Shown: positions 17,917 to 27,097, numbered from the stretch's first letter. The stretch: DNA of 64,000 bases from Pseudomonas sp. LP_7_YM (GCF_004364435.1 NZ_SOCT01000006.1:186001-250000), one strand, 5' to 3'. The notes: generated from the letters alone by a model not told the origin. Program-made: numbers and translations.

Positions 17917-19014
17917 TCAGGCCCCATGACCGCTGAAAAAACTCGCCACATGCTCGGCATCCAGAGACTCAACGTTAGGCGGGTTCCATTGCGGTTTCTT
18001 GTCCTTGTCGACGATCAAGGCGCGCACGCCTTCGATCACGTCACCGCGCTCGAACCACTGGCGGTCCAGATGCAACTCCAGGTCGAAGCAGGTTTCCAGC
18101 GGCAGATGCCGCCCTTTGCGTAGCATCTCAAGGGTCACGGCCATAGCCAGCGGGGAACGGGTTTTCATTAGATTGGCGGTGTCCACGGCCCAGCTGTGGG
18201 TGTCGAATACCGTGACTTCCTGCAATTGCTCGATGATGCTCGGGATATCCGGGAGGGCAAAGAAATGGTCGATGGCTGGCCGCAATCGCTGCAGCGGCGC
18301 ACCGGACAATTGTTGCACGGCGATTTTAGCCAGGATGCCCTGCAGGGCCTTGAGCGGGGTGAGCGTCCACTTGAGGGCGTCCAGCTGCCGATCAAGATCT
18401 TCCAGGCGTGTACTTTGCAGGTACCAGTCAGCGAGTCCGCAATACAGCGCATCGGCAGCCTGGATCTGCAGACCGGTCACGCCCAGGTAGATGCCCAGTT
18501 CGCCCGGCACTCGTGGCAGGAAATAACTGCCACCGACGTCCGGGAAATAGCCGATAGCCACTTCCGGCATCGCCAGGCGGCTGCGCTCGGTCACCACTCT
18601 CAGGTCCACGCCTTGGGCCAGACCCATGCCACCGCCAAGCACGAAGCCGTCCATCAGCGCCACCACGGGTTTGCGATAGTGATGCAGGGTAAGGTCCAGA
18701 GCATACTCTTCGACGAAGAAGTCCTGATGGTGCGTCTGTTGATGCTTGAAACTGTCGTACAGCGAGCGTATGTCGCCGCCGGCGCAGAAGGCTTTGTCCC
18801 CCGCACCTCTCAGCACCACAGCGTAAACGTTCTCGTCCGTTGCCCAGGCATCGAGCTGCTGCTGCAACTGCCGGACCATTCTCAGATCGATGGCATTCAG
18901 GCCTTGAGGGCGGTTGAGGGTGATGTGACCAATATGATTGCGTACTTCGCAGAGAACGGTGTCGCAGGCCGACTCCTGATCTGCAGTCTCGGCCGATACT
19001 ACCTGTGCCGTCAT
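17917..19014 (-). CDS. 3-hydroxyisobutyryl-CoA hydrolase-like (crotonase family)
   Basis: This 365-residue crotonase-fold protein probably releases CoA from 3-hydroxyisobutyryl-CoA in valine breakdown. Family marks are FCAGGDIRSLYD, MDGFVLGGGMGLAQG and MPEVAIGYFPDVGGSYFLPR; the last is typical of the hydrolase branch rather than plain enoyl-CoA hydratases. ATG 19014 is chosen because AGGGAG precedes it by 6-7 bases; the longer open frame upstream lacks a ribosome site and family similarity. It is the first gene of the two-gene unit with the dehydrogenase. An enoyl-CoA hydratase of different specificity is the main alternative. Confidence 0.8.
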   Translation of the reverse strand: MTAQVVSAETADQESACDTVLCEVRNHIGHITLNRPQGLNAIDLRMVRQLQQQLDAWATDENVYAVVLRGAGDKAFCAGGDIRSLYDSFKHQQTHHQDFFVEEYALDLTLHHYRKPVVALMDGFVLGGGMGLAQGVDLRVVTERSRLAMPEVAIGYFPDVGGSYFLPRVPGELGIYLGVTGLQIQAADALYCGLADWYLQSTRLEDLDRQLDALKWTLTPLKALQGILAKIAVQQLSGAPLQRLRPAIDHFFALPDIPSIIEQLQEVTVFDTHSWAVDTANLMKTRSPLAMAVTLEMLRKGRHLPLETCFDLELHLDRQWFERGDVIEGVRALIVDKDKKPQWNPPNVESLDAEHVASFFSGHGA

Positions 19015-19144
19015 GGCTGACTCCCTGTTATTGTTTTTGTCTGCTCGTTCAGGCAACCAAAAGAGGCCGCGCTCCGTGAGGTTCAGCTGGGATGCTAACA
19101 GCGCAATTTTGCAAATGACAATGAAGAATCGTGCAGGGCGAGTG

Positions 19145-19177
19145 TGCAAGTTTGCATGGGAACGATTGCACCGGTGC
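19145..19177. promoter_or_regulatory. Two palindromes upstream of the hydrolase/dehydrogenase pair
   Basis: TGCAAGTTTGCA (19145-19156, TGCAA-GT-TTGCA) and the perfect 10-bp palindrome GCACCGGTGC (19168-19177) lie in the 241-base gap between the end of the TetR gene and the hydrolase start. A further near-palindrome, ATTTTGCAAAT, lies between them and the gene. They are candidate operators for the adjacent TetR protein; this is inferred from position and symmetry only. Confidence 0.35.
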
Positions 19178-19255
19178 GGAGCCGGCAAAAGCCGCTCACT
19201 CTCGCGTGTCTGCGTCTGAAACCGATGCCGCCCACGCGGTGGCTACCCTTGCGCA

Positions 19256-19849
19256 TCAAGACAGACGGGGCAGGCGCAGCACGTCGTTGGTCAGTACCGC
19301 AGAGAAACTTTCCAGCGTCGCCAGGGTGCGCTGGGCCTTGGCCAGCAACAGTGCACCCTGCAGGGAGGAGAGTATGAACAGCGCCACTTGTCGGCTGTCC
19401 AGGTTCTGCGACAAATCGCCATGACTGATCGCATCGTCCAGGCAACTGGCAATCGTGCTGGTCAGCCATTCGTAGATCTGTACCAGTCGCAAGCGGATGG
19501 GTTCGCTATGCTCGGTGCTTTCGGCAGTGAAGTTTCCGAACAGACAGCCTTTGTGAACGTCCTGCTCCCGTGTGCATCGGTGAGTATCGATGTAGGCCAC
19601 TACCCGCGCAACCGGAGACAATCCGGGGTTGAGCAGCGTCTGATCGACCACTTGTCGCGCGGCATCGAAGTACAGATCGATGATCTCCAGACCGAAGGCT
19701 TCTTTGGACATGAAATGATTGGTGAATGAGCCCTGAGGCACTCCGGCCGCCTGCACGATATCCCGCACGCTGGCGCCCGCAAACCCTCGCTCATGAACGA
19801 CCTTGAGTCCTTCGGTCAGTATTTTTTCACGATGCGATGGTTTGGCCAT
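19256..19849 (-). CDS. TetR/AcrR-family transcriptional regulator
   Basis: This 197-residue protein has the N-terminal TetR helix-turn-helix: GFAGASVRDIVQAAGVPQGS followed by FTNHFMSKEAFGLEII, where the recognition helix and the tyrosine/phenylalanine-histidine pair normally lie. The C-terminal ligand-binding domain contains GCLFGNFTAE, typical of the subgroup with a TetR_C fold like that of AcuR/NemR-type sensors. It is upstream and on the same strand as the hydrolase/dehydrogenase pair, so it may control them, itself, or the ergothioneine gene. The ligand is unknown. Confidence 0.85.
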   Translation of the reverse strand: MAKPSHREKILTEGLKVVHERGFAGASVRDIVQAAGVPQGSFTNHFMSKEAFGLEIIDLYFDAARQVVDQTLLNPGLSPVARVVAYIDTHRCTREQDVHKGCLFGNFTAESTEHSEPIRLRLVQIYEWLTSTIASCLDDAISHGDLSQNLDSRQVALFILSSLQGALLLAKAQRTLATLESFSAVLTNDVLRLPRLS

Positions 19850-20158
19850 GAGGGGTTGATTCGTCCTTTATCGAGGTTGCTCCCAGCGCGTGGACGTTAG
19901 CAGGTTGCACTGAGTTGCGTCGATACGCTCGCTAAGGCTCGAACGAATCAGGCAGGACTTGTTTGAACGCAGCGTGTCTGGGACGGGGTTTGCTGTGCGC
20001 GAACCCATCAACTGTTTCAGGGGGCAAACCGCACGGCCTGATAATCGCCCGGTTGGCAGAAAACCGACGGTATTCACGCAGGTCGACAGAGCTGCCTTGC
20101 CGGCGAGAGGGGTGGTTCGGCTTATTTCATGGCGCCGAACCCACCGCTTTGCTCAGGG
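19850..20158. other. Intergenic stretch without a visible gene
   Basis: These 309 bases between the ergothioneine gene end and the TetR start contain only short open frames with no family likeness or ribosome site. They presumably hold the TetR promoter, but I see no convincing -35/-10 pair. Confidence 0.4.
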
Positions 20159-22306
20159 TTACGCCTGCAACCTGAACAACGCCACCTCCGGTGCCTCACT
20201 GACCCAGCACTGGCTCACCGACCAGCCAGCACGGGCGGCCAACTCGGTGAATGACTGCACGGTGAATTTGTGCGAGTTCTCCGTGTGCAGCCGTTCTCCA
20301 GCGGCGAAATGGAAGCGGTTGCCCGCGACATCCACTACCTGCTCGACCTGACTGACCAGATGCATTTCCATGCGCGCCTGCTCGGCGTTCCATAGCGCCA
20401 GGTGACTGAACGCATCAACGTTAAAGTTGGCGCCGAGCTCTCGATTTATACGGGTCAGCAGGTTTTTGTTGAATCGCGCGGTCACGCCCTCAGCGTCATC
20501 GTAGGCAGCGACCAGCGTATGCGCTTGCTTGACCATGTCCACGCCAACGATGAACTGAGCGTTCTTGCCCAGCACCTGGTGGGCGGATCGCAGGAACTGC
20601 GCCGCTTCATCCTGGGTGAAGTTGCCAATGGTCGAACCCGGGAAGAATCCGACGCGAGTATGACCTTTGGCCTGCTCGGGCAACGTCAGGACGCGGGTGA
20701 AGTCGTCAACCTGAGGCGCAACGACCAGGTTCGGATACTGCTGGCGCAGGGATTTCGCTGCTTTGTTCAACGCCGTGGCGCTGATATCAATGGGCACGTA
20801 GACGTCGATGTGCGGCGCGGCATCCAGCACCAAGCGGGTTTTCTCGCTGGCCCCACTGCCAAATTCCACCAACGCTGCGCCTTGGGGAATGGACGCTGCG
20901 ATCTGCGCGGCGATGTTCCTGAGCAGCCCGGTTTCGGCTTTGGTCGGGTAATACTCGGGGGTCTGGCAAATGGCCTCGAACAGGTCCGATCCGGCAGCGT
21001 CGTAGAAATACTTGGGTGATAAGGTCTTGGTCGGCCCGGACAGCCCGGCGATCACATCGCGCGCAAACTCGCTGTCTTGCGGGTTGACCATGCCAGGTTG
21101 ACGGCTGTCGCGGGCCAGACGCAAACCGGCGACCATCCAGCGTTTGTCGGTCGGGAAGAAATTGCGATAGGTCACTCGACTGTGATCGGGCGACGTGACA
21201 CTGGCGCCGCCGCGCAGCACCATCTGGTTGACCATGAACTTGCCGTTATACTCGCCGACGGCACCGACCGACGGTTTGAAACCGGGGTATGCGCTGTAGC
21301 CACTCTGGGTCCATTGCCAGGCGACATCGTCCACCTGCTCCAGCAGCCCCGCGCGAGCGGCTGCCTCCCATTCCGCCTCGGTAGGCAGGCGCGCATCGGT
21401 CCATAGGGCGAAGGCGGCGGCTTCGAAGTAGCTGATGTGCGTGACAGGTGCAGCAGGGTCGATGTCCTCAAGACCGCGCAGGCTCATGCGCTTCCAGCCG
21501 TTCTCGTCGTGCTGCCAGTACAGCGGCGCGTTCCAGCCCTGTTCCTGAATCAGGCTCCAGCCTTCGGACAACCACAACGCGGCGGTGTGGTATCCGCCAT
21601 CGGCGATGAAGCTCAGCCATTCGCCGTTGGTCACCAGCCGGTCGCTGATTTCAAAAGACTGCAGATAAGTGGTGTGACGCGGCCCTTCGTTGTCGAACGC
21701 GAAACCAGTGCCGCCGTGACCCATCTGAGCCAGACCTGCGCCCAGCGGCTTGAATTGCCCGCGCCGCCCACAGGTATCTTTCGGCCAGCCCGGGTCGTAG
21801 GCAGGCTTGAGCGAAGACAGACTGAACAGGTGCAGGATGTCCATGAGCAGGAGTTCCTGATGCTGCTCCTCATGGGCCAGACCCAGTTCGACCAAACCTG
21901 ACATCTCGTCAGTCAGGCCGGCCAGCAGCAGCGTTGCCATGTGCTCATCGACGTATTTGCGGTACGCCCTGACCTGATCGACGCCCGGCCGGGTCATCAG
22001 ACCGCGTTGCGGACGTGGATGGCGAGGGCCGACGGCTTCGTAATAGGAATTGAAAAGGTAACCGAAGGTCGGGTCGAAGGGCTTGTAGTCAGGGACGTTT
22101 GGCGCGAGCAGGAAGGTTTCGAAGAACCAGGTGGTGTGCGCCATGTGCCACTTGGCCGGACTGGCATCGGGCATCGACTGCACCACCATGTCCTCGGGGC
22201 TGAGGGGCGCGGCCAGCCGTTCGGTGCGGCTGCGCACGCTGTGATAGCGGTTGCCCAGTATGTGGGTCACAGGTGTATCGCGTCGTTGGCGTGAGTGGCG
22301 CGTCAT
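20159..22306 (-). CDS. egtB-egtD: Fused EgtB-EgtD, ergothioneine biosynthesis
   Basis: One 715-residue frame encodes two enzymes. Residues 1 to about 405 are EgtB, the iron sulfoxide synthase: a DinB-like start (HMAHTTWFFETFLL), the histidine/glutamate motif HEEQHQELLLMDI that binds iron, and an FGE-sulfatase end (NFFPTDKRWMVAGLRLAR). Residues 406 to 715 are EgtD, which trimethylates histidine to hercynine: TKTLSPKYFYDAAGSDLFEA, VEFGSGASEKTR and GFFPGSTIGNF. ATG 22306 has GGAGAAG seven bases upstream. The join (...LARDSRQPG-MVNPQ...) has no stop and no ribosome site before the internal ATG, and the EgtD part lacks its usual few extra N-terminal residues, which favours a real fusion. A lost stop through sequencing error cannot be excluded. 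No separate EgtA/C/E gene is nearby. Confidence 0.85.
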   Translation of the reverse strand: MTRHSRQRRDTPVTHILGNRYHSVRSRTERLAAPLSPEDMVVQSMPDASPAKWHMAHTTWFFETFLLAPNVPDYKPFDPTFGYLFNSYYEAVGPRHPRPQRGLMTRPGVDQVRAYRKYVDEHMATLLLAGLTDEMSGLVELGLAHEEQHQELLLMDILHLFSLSSLKPAYDPGWPKDTCGRRGQFKPLGAGLAQMGHGGTGFAFDNEGPRHTTYLQSFEISDRLVTNGEWLSFIADGGYHTAALWLSEGWSLIQEQGWNAPLYWQHDENGWKRMSLRGLEDIDPAAPVTHISYFEAAAFALWTDARLPTEAEWEAAARAGLLEQVDDVAWQWTQSGYSAYPGFKPSVGAVGEYNGKFMVNQMVLRGGASVTSPDHSRVTYRNFFPTDKRWMVAGLRLARDSRQPGMVNPQDSEFARDVIAGLSGPTKTLSPKYFYDAAGSDLFEAICQTPEYYPTKAETGLLRNIAAQIAASIPQGAALVEFGSGASEKTRLVLDAAPHIDVYVPIDISATALNKAAKSLRQQYPNLVVAPQVDDFTRVLTLPEQAKGHTRVGFFPGSTIGNFTQDEAAQFLRSAHQVLGKNAQFIVGVDMVKQAHTLVAAYDDAEGVTARFNKNLLTRINRELGANFNVDAFSHLALWNAEQARMEMHLVSQVEQVVDVAGNRFHFAAGERLHTENSHKFTVQSFTELAARAGWSVSQCWVSEAPEVALFRLQA

Positions 22307-22641
22307 CGGGTCTTCTCCGGATCTTGCCGACGCCCGGTAGGCTGATGCGATGCAGCCAGGCGGTACGGCTGTTCTCATGCCCGGGTCGGCGCAAAAAGCG
22401 GCGGCCCGGACTTCGTGTGACGAAAGCGTTGGAACGATGCAGCGGTGCACTGGTAACTGCCCGTGCGATGAGCACCCAGAGTCGTTCTCTGAGGATAGGG
22501 CCTGACCTGGGACGGGACTCCCTGCACCGATGGGCGGGTGATTTCATACGTTCAAACGGTGTTTGCAGCCGTTCCGCCCTGGCTGTGAGGCTGCGATAGC
22601 GGGCGTGCCCTCGTCAGGGTAATGACTTCGATGTTCGGTTC

Positions 22642-22669
22642 TCGCCTAATGTTCAATGGAAATAGGCGA
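22642..22669. promoter_or_regulatory. Inverted repeat TCGCCTA-N14-TAGGCGA
   Basis: A perfect 7-bp inverted repeat (22642-22648 and 22663-22669) in the divergent promoter region. Arm spacing suits either an RNA hairpin or a dimeric regulator binding adjacent turns. Function is inferred only from symmetry and place. Confidence 0.35.
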
Positions 22670-22832
22670 ACGGAGCACATTCGCAAAGACGAGAACGTCG
22701 GCGTACTGGAACCCGATGAACGGCTTACCCGCCCCGCGCCCTCTGCGTGCCAGCGGTTGACGGTAAAGTCAGTGGTTTTCAGCGGTTTTCTGAACCTGAA
22801 GCATCGCCGGCAGTCAGCACATAATCGCAACG

Positions 22833-22860
22833 ATGTTCAGTCTTCGTTGCATCTGAACAT
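22833..22860. promoter_or_regulatory. Inverted repeat ATGTTCAG-N12-CTGAACAT upstream of xdhC-like gene
   Basis: A perfect 8-bp inverted repeat with a 12-nt spacer ends 63 bases before the start codon of the XdhC-like gene. Centres of the arms are two helical turns apart, as for a dimeric operator. No regulator gene lies next to it. Confidence 0.4.
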
Positions 22861-22923
22861 TTTCGGCAAGCTTGCACAGGCACACCCTGTCGAGGATTCG
22901 ATCTGAAGGTCGGGGGAAAGCAC

Positions 22924-24111
22924 ATGAACGATCTATCCACTTTGCTTGGGGCGCTCGATCAGGCGCAGCGCGGGCAGCAGGAAGTGGTGATCGCCACCGT
23001 GGTCAAGGTCGAAGGCTCGGCCTACCGGCGTCCGGGCGCGCGCATGGTCATTGCGCCACTCGGTGAAGCCACCGGCACCGTCAGTGGCGGTTGCCTGGAA
23101 AACGATGTGAGCAAGAAGGCCTGGTGGCTGACCGCCAATGGCAAGCCGACGATTCGCACCTACAGCACCGGTGAGGACGACGATGATCTGGAAGAGGCTG
23201 AGCTGAGTTTCGGCCTGGGCTGCAACGGCACGGTGCATATTCTGTTCGAACGGGTGGATCCGCAGGCCGACAGTCTGGTGCTGAACCTGTTGCGTCAGGT
23301 CAAAGCCAGCGGGGAGGGCGCTGCGATGGCGACGGTGATTGGCTCGCCCGATGAACGGCAGGTCGCCGTAGGTGAGCGGGTCGCGCTGGGCCCGTCAATG
23401 CCGGGCGGCAGCAGCGAGTCGCGGGTGCAGATGCGCGAGCGTTGGCTGGCACGGATGATCACCGATGATCTGCACGCGGTACTCGAGGGCCGTCGTTCGG
23501 CAACTCGCAGTTATGAAGGCACGGGCGGCGATATCGAGGTGCTGCTGGAATACATTCCGGCACCGCGCCGACTGGTGATTTTCGGCGCTGGCCACGACGC
23601 TTCGCCGCTGGTCAGCATGGCGCGCCTGCAAAGCTGGCACGTCACGCTGATCGACGCTCGCCCGCATTTCGCACGCGCCGCACGCTTTCCGGACGCGGAC
23701 CGGGTACTGGCGGTACCGCTGCAGCCGCTGCCTGAGCTGGCAGCGATGGTTGCCGATGCTGCGGTAGTGGTGATGACCCATAGCCTGACTCAGGATCGAC
23801 ACTGGCTGGGGCAGGTGCTGCAATGTGCCCCAGCCTATATCGGCCAGTTGGGCCCGCGCAGCCGCACCGAGCGTCTGCTCGACGAATTGCCATCGCAAGA
23901 GCGCGAAGCTCCGGCGCTCAGCCGTCTGCACTATCCGGTGGGACTCGATCTGGGGGGGGATACGCCGGATAGCGTAGCGTTGTCGATACTTGCGGAGATC
24001 AATGCTGTGATCAATGGCCGTAATGGCAGCATGCTCAAGTTTCGTGAAGCGAGCATTCACGCCGTGGATGTCAAGTTCGAACAAGCGGCAGGGCTCCGGA
24101 TGATCGGATAA
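22924..24111 (+). CDS. XdhC/CoxI-family protein
   Basis: This 395-residue protein has the two-part XdhC layout. The N-terminal domain contains VEGSAYRRPGARMVI and VSGGCLENDV, where the conserved cysteine of the family sits, and LGCNGTVHILFE. The C-terminal Rossmann-like domain contains RRLVIFGAGHDASPLV. XdhC-type proteins bind and sulfurate the molybdenum cofactor and insert it into xanthine dehydrogenase-type enzymes. Here no xdhA/xdhB lies next to it, so the client is likely encoded elsewhere (for example a xanthine or aldehyde dehydrogenase). The start follows a GGGGGAAAG ribosome site. Confidence 0.85.
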   Translation: MNDLSTLLGALDQAQRGQQEVVIATVVKVEGSAYRRPGARMVIAPLGEATGTVSGGCLENDVSKKAWWLTANGKPTIRTYSTGEDDDDLEEAELSFGLGCNGTVHILFERVDPQADSLVLNLLRQVKASGEGAAMATVIGSPDERQVAVGERVALGPSMPGGSSESRVQMRERWLARMITDDLHAVLEGRRSATRSYEGTGGDIEVLLEYIPAPRRLVIFGAGHDASPLVSMARLQSWHVTLIDARPHFARAARFPDADRVLAVPLQPLPELAAMVADAAVVVMTHSLTQDRHWLGQVLQCAPAYIGQLGPRSRTERLLDELPSQEREAPALSRLHYPVGLDLGGDTPDSVALSILAEINAVINGRNGSMLKFREASIHAVDVKFEQAAGLRMIG

Positions 24112-24134
24112 GACACCTTCCGTTTCGGGCCCGG

Positions 24135-24140
24135 TATACT
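24135..24140 (+). promoter_or_regulatory. Possible -10 box of the efflux pair
   Basis: TATACT matches five of six bases of a sigma-70 -10 box and sits in CCCGG-TATACT-CGG, 92 bases before the MFS gene start. The region 17 bases upstream has only a poor -35 match (near GACACC), so this is a weak call. Confidence 0.3.
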
Positions 24141-24232
24141 CGGCCCCGTCAGCGCCGTCACGCAGCAAGACGTCCTGATGAGTCATATCCTTCTACTCAG
24201 GGTCTCAGGTCAGCATCCATCAGGTCTGCCCG

Positions 24233-25912
24233 ATGAACGACAAGTACCAACCTCATGACTGGGCTCCCCACGAGCGGCCATCGCTGCCGGGGTCGCCGTC
24301 CACACCTTTGCACTCGACGCCCAAGCGTCTGGCGTATGCCATCGTCGGCATTATCGTGGCGTTGACCGGCGGCCTGGGCAATGCCTTGGTGGTTGCCAAT
24401 CTGCAATACCTGCAGGGGTCGCTGGGTGCGACCCAGGCTGAAATCGCCTGGTTGCCCGCTGCCTATGTGATGACCAACGTCTCGATGAACCTGCTGCTGG
24501 TGAAATTCCGCCAGCAGTTCGGCCTGCGCGCCTTTACCGAAGTCTTTCTGGTGCTGTACGCGCTGGTGACCTTCGCCCATCTGTTCGTCAATGACATCGA
24601 GTCGGCGGTCGCCGTGCGTGCAGCGCATGGCATGGTCGGCGCGGCGCTCGGTTCGCTCGGTCTGTATTACATGATTCAGGCGTTTCCGCAGAAATGGCGG
24701 ATGAAGGCCCTGGTGCTGGGCCTGGGCACCGCGCAACTGGCCACGCCGCTGGCCCGCCTGGTCTCCGAAGACCTTTTGCAGATTGCCGAATGGCGTGGCC
24801 TTTACCTGTTCGAACTGGGCATGTGCCTGCTGGCGCTGGGTTGTGTCCTGATTCTGAAGTTGCCGCCAGGGGATCGCTTCAAGGCCTTCGAGAAGCTCGA
24901 CTTTCTCACCTTTGCACTGCTCGCTTCCGGTTTTGCAGCCTTGTGCGCAGTGTTGTCGTTAGGCCGGATCGAGTGGTGGCTGGAAGCACCCTGGATCGGC
25001 ATTGCACTGGCGTCTTCCATTGCGCTGATCCTGGCCGGGCTGTGCATCGAACACAATCGCACCAGTCCGTTGTTGATTACACGCTGGTTGGGCAGCGGGC
25101 GAATGATCCGCTTCGCTCTGGGCGTACTCCTGACGCGTGTGGTGTTGTCGGAGCAGTCCACTGGCGCAGTGGGTTTTCTGCAGGGCATGAACCAGGGCAC
25201 CCAGCAACTGCACACGCTGTATTTCGTCATGCTGCTGGGCAGCGTGGCCGGGCTCGCCATCAGCGCCATGACCATCAACCCGCAGCATCTGCTCAAACCC
25301 TTGATCATATCCCTGGCCCTGATGGCGGTAGGGTCGATCATGGACAGCTTTTCCACCAGCCTGACCCGCGAGCCGCAGATGTACCTCAGCCAGTTCCTGC
25401 TGGCCTTCGGCGGCACGTTTTTTCTGGGTCCGACGCTGGTACTGGGCGTCAGCGGGGTCATTGGCAACCCACGTAACCTGGTCAGTTTTTCGGTGATGTT
25501 CGGTATCTGCCAGAACATCGGCAGCCTGTTGGGCTCGGCCCTGCTGGGCACCTTTCAGGTCTGGCGCGAGAAATTTCACTCGGCGCATCTGGTCGAGCAC
25601 GTCACGTTGTTCGATCCCCAGGTGCAAGCGCGTCTGCAAAGCACAAGCGCAGCGTACATTTCCGCGATTGCCGACCCCACGGCGCGCACCAGTCAGGGCA
25701 TTCGCGCATTGGCCACGGCGGCGACCCGCGAAGCGAACACGCTGGCGTACAACGACGTTTTCATGGTGATCGCGCTGATCGCGATTCTGACTGCGGTCTG
25801 GATCGCCGGGCGTGCAACCTGGCAGTGGATTACCACCGAGCCGGTCGCACCCTTCACTCCGAACCAGCCGATTGCAAACTCCGCTCAACCTTCTGGCGCT
25901 CAACCTACATGA
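24233..25912 (+). CDS. MFS efflux permease, EmrB/QacA (DHA2) type
   Basis: A 559-residue inner-membrane protein with about 14 hydrophobic helices, the length and helix number of EmrB-like drug/proton antiporters. The N-terminus is a hydrophilic tail of about 35 residues, then the first helix (AYAIVGIIVALTGGLGNALV). It overlaps the next gene by four bases (ATGA), which encodes an EmrA-like adaptor, so the two form an inner-membrane pump pair. No outer-membrane channel gene is adjacent; a TolC/OprM-type protein elsewhere would be needed. Substrate unknown. The lone position suggests stress-related export rather than a tie to the cluster at 28221. Confidence 0.85.
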   Translation: MNDKYQPHDWAPHERPSLPGSPSTPLHSTPKRLAYAIVGIIVALTGGLGNALVVANLQYLQGSLGATQAEIAWLPAAYVMTNVSMNLLLVKFRQQFGLRAFTEVFLVLYALVTFAHLFVNDIESAVAVRAAHGMVGAALGSLGLYYMIQAFPQKWRMKALVLGLGTAQLATPLARLVSEDLLQIAEWRGLYLFELGMCLLALGCVLILKLPPGDRFKAFEKLDFLTFALLASGFAALCAVLSLGRIEWWLEAPWIGIALASSIALILAGLCIEHNRTSPLLITRWLGSGRMIRFALGVLLTRVVLSEQSTGAVGFLQGMNQGTQQLHTLYFVMLLGSVAGLAISAMTINPQHLLKPLIISLALMAVGSIMDSFSTSLTREPQMYLSQFLLAFGGTFFLGPTLVLGVSGVIGNPRNLVSFSVMFGICQNIGSLLGSALLGTFQVWREKFHSAHLVEHVTLFDPQVQARLQSTSAAYISAIADPTARTSQGIRALATAATREANTLAYNDVFMVIALIAILTAVWIAGRATWQWITTEPVAPFTPNQPIANSAQPSGAQPT

Positions 25913-27093
25913 CAGAACCCGAAAAACCTTCAGGCAATACGTCTGCACCTCCAGCTCCTGGCCCCGCCCCGGCACCGGCGGTGATGCCGGCCACGACTCA
26001 GCCGCGATCCGCGCGGATCCGGCTGGTCTCGGCGATTCTGTTTGGCGGCGTGGCGCTCGCCGGTGTGCTCATCGTGCTCTACGCCTGGCAGCTGCCACCG
26101 TTCAGCAGTCCCATTGAGAGCACCGAAAACGCACAGATCCGCGGTCAGACCACGATCATCGGGCCACAATTGAGTGGCTATATTTACGAAGTGCCGGTGC
26201 AGGATTTTCAGTGGGTCAAGCAGGGTGACCTGCTGGTGCGCATCGATGACCGGATCTACCAGCAGCATCTGGATCAGGGCCTTGCGCAGTTAGGCATCCA
26301 GAAGGCTTCCCTGGACAACAATCTGCAGCAACGCCGCAGCGCTGAAGCGACCATTGTTCAGCGGCAGGCGGCCGTGGCCAATGCCCAGGCACAAAGCGAA
26401 AAAGCCACGGCTGATTTACGACGCAATCAAGCGCTGGTGACCGATGGCTCGGTATCCAAAAGCGAGTTGGATGTGGTCCGCGCTGCCGATGCCCAGGCCC
26501 GTGCTGCGTTGGCAGAGGCCAAGGCCTCACTGGAAATTTCGCGTCAGGATCTGCAAACGGTAATCGTCAATCGCGGTTCGCTGGAAGCCTCAGTAAAAAA
26601 CGCGGAAGCGACCATCGAACTGGCGCGCATCGACTTGAGCAACACCCGCATCACGGCGCCACGTGACGGGCAACTCGGGCAGATTGGCACGCGACTGGGC
26701 GCTTACGTGAACGCCGGTGCGCAGTTGATGCCGCTGGTGCCGCGCCCGCGCTGGATCATTGCCAACATGAAGGAGACCCAGATGGCCAACGTGCGTCTGG
26801 GGCAACCGGTCAGTTTCACAGTCGATGCTCTTGAGAACCGCAAGATGCGTGGTCGAGTGCAGCGTATCTCACCTGCGGCCGGTTCCGAGTTCAGCCTGTT
26901 GCCGGCAGACAACGCTACCGGCAACTTCGTCAAAATCGCCCAACGGATACCGGTACGTATCACCGTGGACGATGATCAGGAATACGTGGAACGCTTGCGG
27001 CCCGGCATGTCGGTGGTCATCAGCATCGATACCAGCCAGGACGGCCCCGTTCCGCCGGATCCGGTGGACGGGACCATCGATACGCCGCATTGA
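25909..27093 (+). CDS. HlyD/EmrA-family membrane fusion protein
   Basis: This 394-residue periplasmic adaptor begins at ATG 25909, which overlaps the stop of the permease gene; longer frames upstream lie inside that gene. An N-terminal proline/alanine-rich cytoplasmic tail is followed by one membrane helix (LVSAILFGGVALAGVLIVLY). A biotinyl-lipoyl-like part (PQLSGYIYEVPVQDFQWVKQ), an alpha-helical hairpin rich in A, Q, R and E, and a beta-barrel part (TRITAPRDGQLGQIG style) follow. It links the EmrB-like permease to an outer-membrane channel. The family call is firm; the substrate is unknown. Confidence 0.85.
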   Translation: MTEPEKPSGNTSAPPAPGPAPAPAVMPATTQPRSARIRLVSAILFGGVALAGVLIVLYAWQLPPFSSPIESTENAQIRGQTTIIGPQLSGYIYEVPVQDFQWVKQGDLLVRIDDRIYQQHLDQGLAQLGIQKASLDNNLQQRRSAEATIVQRQAAVANAQAQSEKATADLRRNQALVTDGSVSKSELDVVRAADAQARAALAEAKASLEISRQDLQTVIVNRGSLEASVKNAEATIELARIDLSNTRITAPRDGQLGQIGTRLGAYVNAGAQLMPLVPRPRWIIANMKETQMANVRLGQPVSFTVDALENRKMRGRVQRISPAAGSEFSLLPADNATGNFVKIAQRIPVRITVDDDQEYVERLRPGMSVVISIDTSQDGPVPPDPVDGTIDTPH

Positions 27094-27097
27094 TTAC

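Larger units (their letters stand above)
22307..22923. other. 617-base intergenic region with inverted repeats
   Basis: Divergent promoter space between the ergothioneine gene and the XdhC-like gene. It holds the two inverted repeats listed separately (22642-22669 and 22833-22860). The short open frames on either strand (for instance 22622-22906 plus) have no recognisable family or good start, so I do not call them genes. Confidence 0.4.

Noticed and set aside
17045..17929. Long plus-strand open frame inside the acyl-CoA dehydrogenase gene
   Set aside because: It mirrors the codon structure of the real minus-strand gene and shows no family likeness of its own.
24233..27093. EmrAB-like pump as exporter of the sulfo/methyl cluster product
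   Set aside because: It is separated by a convergent cytochrome b561 gene and the AT-rich region; no shared promoter or overlap supports a link.
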